From contig WEDG01003452.1 in assembly GCA_017591395.1 (NCBI GenBank), positions 1-64,000 on the forward strand: 64,000 nucleotides of DNA, written 5' to 3'. Shown one piece after another: positions 1-10,285 of this stretch. The stretch is from Schistocephalus solidus. Taxonomy: Eukaryota > Platyhelminthes > Cestoda > Diphyllobothriidea > Diphyllobothriidae. The translations under genes were made by a program, and so were the position numbers. How positions within the stretch are numbered: position 1 is the first letter of the stretch; every line of letters begins with the position of its first letter. The notes under the pieces are model-generated. The model made no database searches and was not told the origin of the DNA. It saw only the letters and a program-made list of their open reading frames with translations.

Positions 1-337
1 ATACTGATACTGATGCCTGGAAAAGAGTACACCACCGTGCAACAAAGCTGGCAAATGGTTTTCAAAGATTGATCGTACATGGAGCGAATTCGCTGCATTA
101 ATCTATTTCCTCTGCGTTACAGGCATCATAGGGGTGATCCTATCCCTGGTTAACAAGATATTAAACATAGGCCTGACGTGATGTATTGAACTTTGAGGAG
201 ATGTTTCAATGGCCCGTTTCTCCCCAACCTCCATGGGCACTCAATGAAGCTGCCGCACGAAAAATGCACAGGCTGGAAGCTCCGTTCTGAACTTTTTTAC
301 GCAAAGGGCAGAAGACAGCTGGAATGATCTCTCCCAA
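1..337 (+). mobile_element. CR1-like LINE, 3' end of ORF2 (degenerate)
   Basis: With frameshifts the plus strand reads RATKLANGF, then YMERIRCINLFPLRYRHHRGD, then a stretch ending near KGR. This is the extreme C-terminal part of CR1/jockey-type reverse transcriptase proteins, where RRATKLV, LFPLSYRRLRGDL and FFSQRV are usual. The better preserved relative at 50,770-51,190 aligns along its length. There are several stops and frame changes, so it is dead. It ends abruptly at about 337, where an oppositely oriented LINE endonuclease fragment begins. Confidence 0.75.
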
Positions 338-850
338 TTAGTCTAAAATATGCTTGTCTCTCGTTAAAGAATGGGCCAGCTGGGAATAATTAGAAAAATT
401 AATGGTATCTAGGATAGGCTGAAATCTGGGTGGGCAAAAGTTTGAAATCCAGTCAATTTTAGGAAAATTAAAATCTCTAGCGTTTATTATAATGTCACAA
501 TTGTACTCCGAAACCAATTTACAAATTCGACCAAGTTTTGCTTCCTCATCGGGGGATGAATGAGGCGGGTTGTAAAAATGCATCCGAGAATCGCATTTTT
601 GTCGGGGTGACAGGACAATGATGTGACGCCGTAATTACCGGAGAATGACGCGGCAACTAGATCGAACGGAAAGTGCTTAAGTGAAGCTTTAATTTGAGAA
701 GACAACCACCACAACGCTTAATAATGCGGGTTTGACAGAAGGGATCATACTCGATAAGAAGTGAAGCTGCGATCGCTGAGACAAAAGCCTTATTCACCTG
801 ACGTTCCGGTTCCAACTTGAACCCATAATCGAGAGCACAGTATCAGATAT
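338..850 (-). mobile_element. CR1-like LINE, endonuclease domain fragment
   Basis: The minus strand reads SSQIKASLKHFPFDLVAASF, then the motifs YNPPHSSPDEEAKLGRI, CDIIINARDFNFPKIDW and LTRDKHILD. These are the central and C-terminal motifs of the apurinic-like endonuclease of CR1 LINEs; the catalytic GDFN block reads ARDFN here. Frame changes occur near 580-600. The domain is cut at 338, directly against the plus-strand LINE tail. Endonuclease class is confident; the precise LINE clade is inferred. Confidence 0.75.
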
Positions 851-874
851 GGGTAATTCGTACATAGGGAGTTG

Positions 875-1790
875 CAGTATTTATAGGATGCCATCGCTAA
901 GCACGTTTACGGCAATTAACAGCCCACCTTCAGCGAGGACGACTGCGCTCTGGTGCGCTAATTTTTTGATGGCTGGCATGCGGGTCGTTATCCGCTGAAA
1001 TTTCGTCACCCCTGTTTCAGGTTGGCGTAATGATTGCTCGGCCGTCTGGCACTGACGTGTTCGCCTGAGCGCTCCCCGAGTGACCAATTGCTCTGGCCAA
1101 ACCGAATATGGGTTGGAAAGGTCATTGCACTTGTTACTAGATGAGGGGCCTGTAAACCATGACTCAAGGAACTCGCAACTCACGCGATTATCACCTCTTG
1201 CAAGAATTTGACTTCGTCGAACTTGGACTTGTGGCCGGTTCTCGCCGAATAAACCGCGAATTGAGAGTTGGCTTCATTTAAACGTACTGCTGCCGCGTGT
1301 TCAGCAATTCGCGCCCGAAGCAGTCTTCCGGTTTCTCCGACGTAGTTGCTTTGCACGCAACTGCACCAGATCCGATAAAAAAAATACTCCAGATGCTTCT
1401 GACCGCGGCAGTGGGTTCTTTGGTCTGAGTACCTGACGCCGAATGGTGGCCTCCGGTGTGTGTGCGACTCCAGCTCCACGTGGCGCTAGAAGGCGGCTGA
1501 CGGCCTCCGATACGTTTTTCACGTTCGGTATCACACTCCAATATTTATGTTCCGTGCGATTTTTTCGTTCGTCCCATTTGCGCATGCACTGGTTGACAAA
1601 GCTGCACGGTTAGCCATTTTCGAAGATATTGTAATTCGGCAACCTTGTCTTCCTGTTCACTGCAATGCGTCTCAGCACGCCACTAAAGCGTCTTTACACA
1701 ACTGCTTTTGTGGCTGATTTGGTGGTTGCTGTTAAGGTTTAGTACTTGCATCGTGTTTGTTGCTTTTTTGAACGCTTTAGTCTGAACCTT
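875..1790 (-). mobile_element. Penelope-like element: end of RT plus GIY-YIG endonuclease
   Basis: Reading minus from about 1,780, pieces in different frames give KKATNTMQVL, SNHQISHKSSCVKTL, ETHCSEQEDKVAELQYL, then FYRIWCSCVQSNYVGETGRL, RIAEHAAAV, GHKSKFDEVKFLQE and FLESWFTGPSSSNKCNDL. This order (thumb of PLE reverse transcriptase, linker, GIY-YIG nuclease with YRIWC and NYVGETGR) is diagnostic of Penelope-like elements. At least three frameshifts and a stop at about 1,180 inactivate it. PLE reverse transcriptase and nuclease act together in target-primed integration. Confidence 0.85.
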
Positions 1791-1849
1791 AGCTAACTGC
1801 ATTTCTACTCACCGCTTGCGAGTAATATATTTATAGCGATAATTGTGAT

Positions 1850-2370
1850 ATGCATATCCCTGCAGTATCAAACGAACTGGTGAGAACGCTGTCGAAGGCG
1901 GCCTTTTTGGAAGCCAATGTAGATGGCAGGCACCATTTTTGTCTTCGTCACGTGCTTTGGTTCAGCGTTCAAGTGAGAAGAGCAAGTTCGTAAGACAAGA
2001 CCTACCACTGCGGAAGCCATGTTGGACATCGGAGAGCAGGTGATTCTGCTCGAGGAACTGCATCAAAGTTTTCTCGATTATTTTCTTCATGATTTTCCAA
2101 CATATGGGGGTAAGGCTCACCAGTCTGTAGTTATTCGCAGACGCTTGGTTTCCATTCGTGAATAGCAGATTGATGGTTACGGTCTTCCACTCGTAGGGTA
2201 GACACCCAGTAGCAAACGACGCCTGGCCATTTCAGAAGCTAGCTCCTTTAACAGCTTGGCCAGTATTGCATCAGGGCCTGGAGAGATCGACTCTTTCAGG
2301 ATAAGCAACCCTTCGTGAATGATTTCTTCGGTGAAGCAGACTGTGTTCACTTAATTAGGAAAAATATGCA
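1850..2370 (-). mobile_element. CR1-like LINE, N-terminal half of reverse transcriptase
   Basis: The minus strand reads TEEIIHEGLLILKESISPGPDAILAKLLKELASEMAR in one open stretch, followed after frameshifts by TDW-ALPPYVGKS and a segment ending KTKMVPAIYIGFQKG. SPGPDAI..KLLKELA and the AIYIDFKKAFD-like block are motifs 0-2 of CR1 reverse transcriptases. The catalytic aspartate of the last block appears replaced by glycine (YIGFQK). It lies beside the PLE fragment without an obvious target duplication. Confidence 0.75.
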
Positions 2371-2983
2371 GTCAATCGATGAATGGCATCCAGTCGCATT
2401 GAAAAGAACGACTGTGTAAATAGCGGCTGATATGTAAAGTTGCAAACTGGAGGACAAAAAGAGACAAATAAGGGTGCCAAATATTTAAATGAAGATTCAG
2501 TCTTTGCGGGCGCCGTCGAACATCAAGCACGTCTCTGCGGCTCTCTGGCGGCATCTGTCCCAATCCGGAGTTGGGGTTGTACTCGGACCGCAGAAAAAAA
2601 CATCCTTTGGCAGTTGATGAGTCGGGACGATTCATTAGCATGATAAGCATAGTTTGGATCCATTTATTTAATCAAATGCGTTGGGGGAAAATACAATTCG
2701 TCAATAAAAAATACTCCAGTATGACGCTAAGTGCCGAATCGCTGCTCGCTCGACAGAGTTCACCCACAGCTTGAATTAGTGTAAGGCTGAAGTTTTCGTT
2801 GAATGTTACTACATTCTCAGTCACCAGAGGTACTGAGTACGGATAAATGACCTGGGGCTCATCAGCAATCATAGTGACCATGTACGTGCTAGAAATTTGC
2901 ATGGTCAGAACAATTAGTCCCATGATGCACTCACGTATTGATGCAAATTACAGTCGTTCATAAACGAGCACCGATCGTTACCG
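2371..2983. other. Unassigned interval
   Basis: No protein family, RNA or repeat could be recognised here. Short open frames on both strands lack codon or motif support. It may be further LINE non-coding sequence, but nothing shows this. Confidence 0.4.
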
Positions 2984-3095
2984 TCCCGCTATGCCTTGGG
3001 GCTCATTCTCGATCCCTGCCAGCAGTGGTAGCATTAATAGAAGTAGTAGAGACAGATTAATAATGCCATTTCTGGCTCATTAGCTGTCATCAGGG
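2984..3095 (-). repeat. Fragment of the 305-bp hammerhead repeat
   Basis: The block tgccttggggctcattctcg at the left and gccatttctggctcattagc at the right match the unit junction of the tandem array at 47.9-50.7 kb in the same orientation. On the minus strand it keeps CTGATGA, a CAGC..GAGCC-type stem II and GAAA, but stem I is lost. The fragment spans the end of one unit and the start of the next, as if it came from a tandem dimer. Confidence 0.7.
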
Positions 3096-3099
3096 GGTG

Positions 3100-5600
3100 T
3101 AGGGGTACTAGCTAGAGGTAGCACCACACAGATAGCATTTGGTCGCTCCATTTGTCTCGTACAGGTGGTGAATGCTCCTGTGGCCGCCTCTAACTGGTAC
3201 CCAACTCTCACCTGTGGCTCCTCGAAGTTCGGTTCTTCCCAGCGGCCACACCCCGAACAACCGTTACGACCGGCGGGCCAAACCAGGTAGGGGGTCTCCG
3301 GTGTTGTGTGGGCCTCCACACCCGGTATGTCTGACTCCCGAACTTCCCACCTCCCACCTCTCAAAAAGTCCTACAGTGGGGGCCGCAGAAACACCGTAGG
3401 CAGCCCAGGCTTACTCGGGTCGTTCTCCCACTAAAACAAAACCGTGACCCATAGTGGAGTTCGGGAGCCGTCTGGGATGTCTGAGCAGCCCTATTTAGGG
3501 CCTACACTGCTTGCCTCCTCTCGGATGAAGGGACTAGAAAAGGTGCCCTAAAACAAATGCAGGTTATCACGTCTTCTGCAGCCAGCCGCGGCTCGCAGAT
3601 CACAAAAAACGCGGTCTAAAACTCAAACCTACAACAATGCCACCGTCCCCATCCCCCTCGCTGCTCACGTGAGTCCGCTCGCACTAACAGCCTGGAATGT
3701 ATGTTCCCCTTTAGACAAGCCTAGGAGAACCGGCCAGAACGGAGGACGGCGCTAGTCGCTCGGGAACTGGCGTGCTACAAGGTGGACATTTCTGCTCTCA
3801 GCGAGACCCTATTCTCTGAGCAGGGTCAGCTGGAGGATGTTGGTGCCGGCTACACCTTCAGGAGCGGCCGGTCAAAGGCAGAGCGACGCGACACTAGTGT
3901 CACCTTTGCCATCCAGAACGACGTCATGGGACGTCTGCCCTATTTGCCGCAGGGTATCAATGATCGCCTGATGAGCCTCCACCTGCCTCTTCGGGGAGAC
4001 ATGTTCGCCACCATCATCAGCGCCTACGCTCTCCCAATGACGAGCTCTGATGTGGTGAGGGACAAATTCTATGATGACCTGCACGCCCTGCTGACGACTG
4101 GGCCGAAGATGGACGAGTTAATTGTCCTTGGTGACTTCAACGCCCGCGTCGGGACGAACCACACTGCCTGGCAGCGAGCGCTGGGTCCCATGGTCTCGGT
4201 AGCTGTAATTATAACGGCCTCCTTCTTCTGAAAACGTGTGCGGAACACCGTCTCCTGCTGACCAACCCCTTCTTCCGCCTTCCGACGCGGGAGAAGGCCA
4301 CGTGGATGCACCCTCGGTCGCGGCGCTGGCATCTGCTGGACTACGTTCTCGTCCGGAGGCGAGATCGACAGGACGTGCTGGTAACCAAGGCGATCCGCGA
4401 TGCCGATTGTTGGACAGATCACCAACTCGTCATCTCCTAGATGAGGCTCCGACTGCAACCCCGACGAAGGCCCCAAGGTAAGAGGCCGCCAGGTAAGTTT
4501 AATGCAAAGGAATATGGAACTCTTTGCCGCCGGCTTCGCCAATTTCGGATTAACAATCAGTACAGCCAAAACGGTTGTCATGCCCCAGCCGCCAGCCAGC
4601 GCGGATTACAATGCTCCCCGAATAAATCTCAAAAGCGTTCAACTCAAAATGTGGAAGGCTTTGCTTAGCTGGGAAGCACGCTGTCACGCAACATGAAAAT
4701 CGATGACGAGGTTGCCCAACGGATCTCCAAAGCTAGTCGAGCCTTTGGCCGACTGCAGGCCTCCGTGTGGAATAACTACGGTATTCACCTGAGCACCAAA
4801 CTGAAGATGTACATGGCGGTCGTTTTGACGACACGCCATTACGGAATGGAGACCTGGACCCTCTACTCGAACCAAGCCATGAAGCTGAATCACTTGCATC
4901 TCAGACTGCCTTAGCAGAATATTGAAGCTGAGATGGCAAGACAGGATCCCGGACACGGAAGTCCTGAAATGGACCGGAATCCTCAGCATCCACGCCATGA
5001 TGAGGCAAGTGCAACTGCGATGGAGTGGCCATCCGGTGAGAATGGACGATAAGCGACTACCCAAATGGCTTTTCTACGGAGATGTCGCTATGGTTGCTCG
5101 CCGACAAAAAACGACGCTACAAGGACACTTTGAAGAAATATCTGAATCAACTACAAATCAACCCGGCGACCTGAGAGGACCTCACCAGGATAGAGCGGCA
5201 TGGAGAAGATGCATGAAGACTGGTTTAGCAATCTATGAGGCCAACCGGATCACCGCTGCTAAGGCCAAACGGCGGCTTGCCAGTCACAAGCACCATGGAT
5301 CAATACAGCAATGCCCAGGCCCTTCCAACATGCCCACACTGCCAACACACCTTCCGCGCGCGAATCAGCCTGGTCGGTCTTCTTCGGAATCAATGCACCA
5401 CCATCTGAAAATTCCAACTTCTACGTCAAATTCTGGCAACCCTCCTTCGGATTCAACCCCCCTCATCCCTGGCATCATTTCCATTACCTTCACCATTATA
5501 GAGACCACATCCCAATACTCATAACCTGTTACTCCCACCAACGCTGCCGCCGCCGCGGTAGATGTCGCGCAAGTCTACTATCACTTTAAATTAAATCTTG
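3100..5600 (+). mobile_element. RTE-type LINE with the RT core deleted
   Basis: A GC-rich leader (about 3,100-3,660) precedes a reading frame typical of flatworm endonuclease-reverse transcriptase LINEs. The endonuclease runs about 3,720-4,440: [42 protein letters not shown] and [10 protein letters not shown]. After a frameshift near 4,190 it continues [20 protein letters not shown] and TDHQLVIS. Directly after RRRPQGKRPPGKFN (about 4,500) the frame jumps to the late RT region (MELFAAGFANFGLTISTAKT), so the YADD-containing palm is missing. The C-terminal region follows with frameshifts: RILKLRWQDRIPDTEVL, IHAMMRQVQLRWSGH and AIYEANRITAAKAKRR. The tail that usually carries a CPRC-type zinc knuckle is out of frame near 5,310. 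It is non-autonomous and dead. Family call is confident; the extent of the 3' UTR is not. Confidence 0.85.
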
Positions 5601-6235
5601 CACAAGTCACCGTCCCTGTACCGCACTTCCGTGTAGTATACAGTGACCATCGTCTGACTTCGTCGGTCGAACTGTCGCGGGGTGACATTTAAATGACTTC
5701 CATGACGAAAGGCCTTTAGAATAATTATTTCCTCCGATGGTTGGAGCATTTTGTTTATGAGTTCCTGGAATTGCACACATTCGGCGGCAATTCGTTCCTT
5801 GGGGGTGTGAGCGGGGGACACTAAGAGACCCCGGATTATGACGCAGTCACCCTTACCGGGCACTCCACTATTTCCAGCATCATGATAATAATCAAATTGG
5901 TACTCTAGCTGTGTCGAAGTGGACTGGCGAAGAGGAGACGGCTGCGTTATTGGTGCATTTTTCTCTGTGCGACTCGTCTAATTTTGTAGGTAAGGCCTCA
6001 TGGATGATTGTTTATTGTGCTTGATCTAAAGGGTCTTCGCACATAGGGATCTGCGGAGTACTTGAACTTTTCGAGGCTGAAGCATTCTTAATTGGGGCTT
6101 CCAGCCCGCTGATAGGGGAGATGCGTAAGGCTTTTTCTCCGCCCTGGGTACTCTGCTCTATGGCACTGCACTGGTTGACTTCACCGCTAAGTTATCCTCC
6201 GAATATGCGCATTCTCTCTGTGGGCTGTCTGCATC
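5601..6235. other. Unassigned interval after the RTE element
   Basis: No recognisable gene. The first part may be RTE 3' UTR: the blocks gcgcaagtctacta and gtccctgtaccgc (about 5,572-5,632) recur at 39,777-39,825. The rest shows nothing that I can name. Confidence 0.35.
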
Positions 6236-6372
6236 GATCGTTATCTGTTGCATTCCTTTTACTTCCTTTTACTTCCTTTACTTCCTTTACTTCCTTTTAC
6301 TTCCTTTCCTTTTACTTCCTTTTACTTCTTCTGTCGATCGTTATCTGTTGCATTCCTTTTACTTCTTCTGTC
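6236..6372 (+). repeat. Pyrimidine minisatellite (CTTTTACTTC-type)
   Basis: About ten imperfect copies of a 7-11 bp unit (cctttacttc / ccttttacttc) are arrayed head to tail. The flank tcgatcgttatctgttgcat occurs both before (6,233) and inside (6,334) the tract, so a larger segment was duplicated. Purine/pyrimidine strand asymmetry is complete through the repeat core. Confidence 0.85.
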
Positions 6373-6395
6373 GTGTGATTAAACTCACGGCTCCC

Positions 6396-6510
6396 AGTGG
6401 GGACCTCGTAGCTCAGTTGGCTAGAGCGTTGGCTGTACTAAAACCTTCCCTTGCTGGCGTGGGTTCGAATCCCACCGAGGCTCGAAGTTTTTCACCAAAG
6501 TGGGTCAAAT
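6396..6510 (+). repeat. tRNA-headed SINE, copy 1
   Basis: The head contains an A-box-like tagctcagttggctagagcg and a B box ggttcgaatcc, about 85 nt overall. The acceptor arms pair only partly (cctcg with cgagg) and no clean 7-nt anticodon loop on a 5-bp stem can be drawn, so it is not scored as a functional tRNA. The same head, including the internal ccttcccttgctggc segment, is present on the minus strand at 63,900-63,990, which argues for a dispersed tRNA-derived element. Confidence 0.65.
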
Positions 6511-7035
6511 GAATTTATTAATTTCATTTTTGCATTTGTATTTTGCTTGACGGGGGACTCATGCATATAACTTTTTCGGACTCTGGTGACCTTTCACAGC
6601 GTAATTACGTGTGGTTTTCTTCTTATTCTTCTGCAAAATGCTATTGGACTATTATTTACAGATGTTTTGCCTATCACTTTCCTTTTTTCTGGTGATTCAT
6701 TACGCAGGATGGTTCTCGCCCTGTTGGGTTGAATATTTGAGTCGATGTTGAGACGCTTGTGTCCCGAGGCAGGTAGCTTTTGACGAGTTGAGATTGTTGG
6801 TTTCATTTTTTGTCAAAAATATCAGTACAATCTACGCAAGATACGCAGTGTACAAAAATATATGCTGATATAAATATATGGATTGCTTATCGCTGTAACT
6901 TACGTTGATTAAGGCATGCGGGTTCGATATGATACATTAAAAGGTACTATGAGAGCCGGTAGTCTAAAAATCTGTACTGCGGCTAAACATTGGAGGATAT
7001 AAGGGAGGATTAGGTGACCAAACAACGCTATCATT
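6511..7035. other. Unassigned interval
   Basis: AT-rich sequence with no supported coding or RNA feature; part of it may be the body or tail of the SINE to its left. Confidence 0.3.
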
Positions 7036-7265
7036 TTGAACGCCATCCCTTAGCCATTAATGTCCCTATATGAAGGACTTGGGCTTAAGCTACACCAATA
7101 AATTTGAGCTTTCAACTCATGCCGATAGAAAAACGACCAAAGCTGCTCATATATGCGAATTTATTTCTTAGAATTTCTACCTTCCTGAAATTAAATTAAT
7201 GCGTTATCGTATGCTTGTACTTACCATTCTTGAATTTGGCTGTCCTTTCTTCGGTTTAACGAACG
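7036..7265 (+). mobile_element. LINE RT C-terminal fragment (same family as 8,276-9,040)
   Basis: The nucleotide sequence from ggacttgggcttaagctaca to ggtttaacgaacgaat is close to 8,515-8,705 (about 85-90% by eye). In the better copy it encodes DLGLSYTNKLDLSPHTDKK and LPEIKLKLYRMFVLPILEF. Frame stops are present here. It is cut at 7,265, where an AAT microsatellite and an oppositely oriented LINE begin. Confidence 0.8.
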
Positions 7266-7288
7266 AATAATAATAATAATAATAATAG
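7266..7288 (+). repeat. (AAT)7 microsatellite at a LINE 3' end
   Basis: Seven AAT triplets join the truncated plus-strand LINE to the minus-strand LINE. Read on the minus strand it is a (TAT)n tail that follows the LINE's 3' sequence ccggtattaaatacatc, a common kind of LINE 3' terminus. Confidence 0.85.
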
Positions 7289-8268
7289 ATGTATTTAATA
7301 CCGGTTTACAGGCATTGTCAGATGAAATATTCAGTGGGTAGAGGCTGGCAGTGAAAAAAAAATTCCTGAATATATATCATTATAAGTGTTTTTCCTATTT
7401 TCATGTTATTCAGGAGAAAAAACTGCAGTCTGTTAGGATGATAGCAATTCAGATCAGGGAAGGGCTAACACAATTGCAGTCTGTATGCAGTCTCCTTGTC
7501 TTTGCTAGGAACCGGGATTCTACCTCAGGCAAGAAAGCATCCGTGTACGGTCGCTCACTGTCTGCCGAAGAAGTCAACGGGTGCAGGCTGCAGAGACGGT
7601 GCCATATCCCTCAAGGTAACACCTGGGATCGAGTTCAGATGCCGCGCACTCCGTCGAACAGGAAAACAGATTCTACCGTGTCGGCGCCCAGAATTCTTGG
7701 AAACTGTTCTGAATGCAAAAAACTAGTAATGGTAATCTTAAACAAAGAAAAACTCCGTTAGACTTTTATATTAGGGGGAAGTTTATTCCACATGGCCATG
7801 GCGTTTACCGAAAAGAACCGTCGATACTTAACTGTGCGAGCTAATGGAAGAAATAAAAAGACATTGCGATGACTGCTGCGCCGAGGATAATCAAGCTGCC
7901 TCACAGTGATAAGGGGATTAAATGTACTATTATTCAAAAGCTTAAACAGCTAAAATAGCCCCTTCTGCACTCGGTGAAACCATAAGGGATCAATGTTAAC
8001 AAGCCCACAGCGTTCTTGATACGACAGATTACGGTGGTCCAACGATAAAATTCTTTTCGTGAAGAAGTGTTGGACCGATTCTATTTTCTTCCGTTCGCCA
8101 GCGCGCAGAAGGCTAAAAAGAAATGAGCAGTATTCCAGGCCAGGTCTAACGTACATTTTATAAAGGCGAAGTCTAATATCAATAGTTTTAAAATTTCGGA
8201 GGATAAACCCGGCAGTTCTGCGTGCTTTGGAGACAATCAGAGCGCAATGCTCTTTGAAAGATTTAGAC
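7289..8268 (-). mobile_element. CR1-like LINE, RT C-terminus and 3' UTR with (TAT)n tail
   Basis: Minus translation from 8,268 gives SKSFKEHCALIVSKARRTAG, then RLYKMYVRPGLEYCSFLFSL, FTKRILSLDHRNLSYQERCG and FHRVQKGL. After a stop it continues KYRRFFSVNAMAMWNKLPPN. These are the thumb and C-terminal motifs of CR1/jockey-type RTs (VRPxLEY, LSYxERC, FFSVR..WNKLP). About 390 bp of non-coding sequence to 7,289 is its 3' UTR. The element has interrupted a plus-strand LINE copy. Confidence 0.8.
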
Positions 8269-8275
8269 AGCTAAA

Positions 8276-9040
8276 CATTCTCAATCTTATATTTATCCCG
8301 ATGACCTCAAATGCGTTATTACTTCTCTAACGCTACGGCCAAACGATGCCTAGAACCAATTCATTCGGACTAAGACGCTCTTTCGGCGTGGAGCCCCACA
8401 AGGCTAATGGAGTTCTCACCTTCAAAGTGTCGTTACATTAGCTTTGTGCCTGTGAGGCTGCCGCAACCTGTTATTTTTAAAGGTTGCCCTATGACTGAAT
8501 GTTCCTCCATCATGGACTTGGGCTTAAGCTATACCAATAAATTAGATCTTTCGCCTCATACCGATAAAAAAACGGTCAAAGCTGCTCAGATTTGTGGCTA
8601 TATTTCTTATAATTTATACCTTCCTGAAATTAAATTAAAACTTTATCGAATGTTTGTACTTCCCATTCTTGAATTTTGCTGTCCTTTCTTTGGTTTAATG
8701 AACGAATCTAGCCGATCCAAAATTGAAAATGTCCAAAGACGTTTCACAAAAAACTCCCGTATGGGACTCTTTCAAATACTTCTTCTCAACTAGAAGCCAG
8801 CTGAAGAAGCTAAATTTCTTTGGGTCAGGAGACTGGAAGCAGGCTTTTGTCTCCTTTTTTTCGAATTAATAATAGCTCAAATCTCCCCAAGCCTTCTTTC
8901 TTTACCCCCGTTAATCTTCCTTATAACCTAAGAAATTCTGCACTAATTATACCTCCTCCTGCATCCTCCACATGTAATCGCTCTCTATTCTTTGCTTCTA
9001 GGTATAGCTTTCTTTGGAATATCTTGCCAATTTAAATTAG
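8276..9040 (+). mobile_element. LINE RT C-terminal half with YPDD box
   Basis: The plus strand reads SYIYPDDLKCVI at the position of the RT catalytic YADD box. Next come SPSKCRYISFVPV, MDLGLSYTNKLDLSPHTDKK, EIKLKLYRMFVLPILEFCCP and SRSKIENVQRRFTKN, then after stops LEAGFCLLF, VNLPYNLRNSALIIP and FFASRYSFLWNILPI. This is the palm-to-tail region of a CR1/jockey-like element. The alanine of the box is proline and there are stops, so it is inactive. Confidence 0.8.
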
Positions 9041-10285
9041 TTAGTTAACTAGTCTCTGCATTTAAGCGAAGGCTGCACATGTAGCTTAACACTGATACTT
9101 TCAACCTGTTATTTTCCTCATTTTTTCCGAGCAGCTTTCTCTATGACTCGGAGAAAGGACCGTCGGGAATTTAAGTGACCTTCTTGAATCTATTTTTCCT
9201 CTACCTTGAGTCCCCCAGGAGCCATTGTGTCTCCTTATACCACCAGTCATTTAAAAGATAAAGTCATTCGGACGTACACAGTCTCAAATGCTCCCATTTC
9301 ATTGGACACTTACCATCATCAGAATTTAATTCTGGATCCTAAGAAGCTGAGGCCTCAAGTTCACTGACGCCTTTTCGTGAGATTTTGTTTCATGCGCATT
9401 AGTGATCAAGAACGAACCATATGGACGTTTCCTTATCTCCTTCTGAAATGCTACTGCAGTCTTAGCCCGCTCTTTCCCCTTACCTTTTTTTCCTAAGCAG
9501 GTTTATTCTCCTACACTCTATTTGAAAATGGAGGCCTATTGCACTCTGCCTCCATTTTGAAGGTGGGAGTTTTTTTCACTACCTCTTTTCTAGTTCACAA
9601 TTAATTTCAAAACATTGCTAAGTATTGCCCTAACAGGACAAGTTCTGCCAACATTATTGAATATTTGTACATTTTATCTGCACACACTGTCATAATTTTA
9701 TTTCGTTACTAATGTTTGTTTGGACAGTGCTAAACCATAGCTAACCAAATATAAATTCTTAATTCTAAATTTGTCATTTCTTCCGAGGGACGAACTGGTG
9801 TCCATCCCGCCCGGACTGAGGAGTGGTCGTCAACCGAGTTCTGGAGTGCCCTCCTTTTGTTATACGAGCTCTGCATAGTAAGGTAATTTTTAACTTCGCG
9901 TCCTCCGTCGCGGTGTGGACAAGCCTTGATGATGTTACGGGTTGGTCACAAGAAGGAGCTTTTCATCCTTTTTTCCCCATCCTTAATTTAGAGCCATTTC
10001 CCTATCTTCAGTTCGTTTCTCAGCATCCTCATTTTGTGCATTTCCGTCGGTTCGCAATCCGACTGAAAAAACACATCCCTTTGTGAGATATGGAGAGCCA
10101 TTCTCCATTCTAGGAAGTGTGCAGCCTGAACATCATTCCCAAGAATGATTTTAAGAGGCCCAGTGATGATAGTTCATGTGAAACACCCCTTTTCCCTCTT
10201 GACTCTTAACTTTTTGGTGGTTAGTCTTTGGACTCTTTTGAGACAGTTCTGATCTTGAATTGACCAAGGTTTCCAGGTTTCTATG
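9041..10285. other. Unassigned, probably LINE-derived
   Basis: No confident reading. It sits downstream (minus sense) of the CR1 RT at 10,290-11,340, so the C-terminal part of that element may be here in unrecognisable form. Open frames have no family motif. Confidence 0.3.

Noticed and set aside
6403..6484. A functional tRNA gene
   Set aside because: A and B boxes are good, but the acceptor stem pairs only partly and no proper anticodon stem-loop forms. The same head recurs at 63.9 kb with a shared tail, so it is scored as a SINE.
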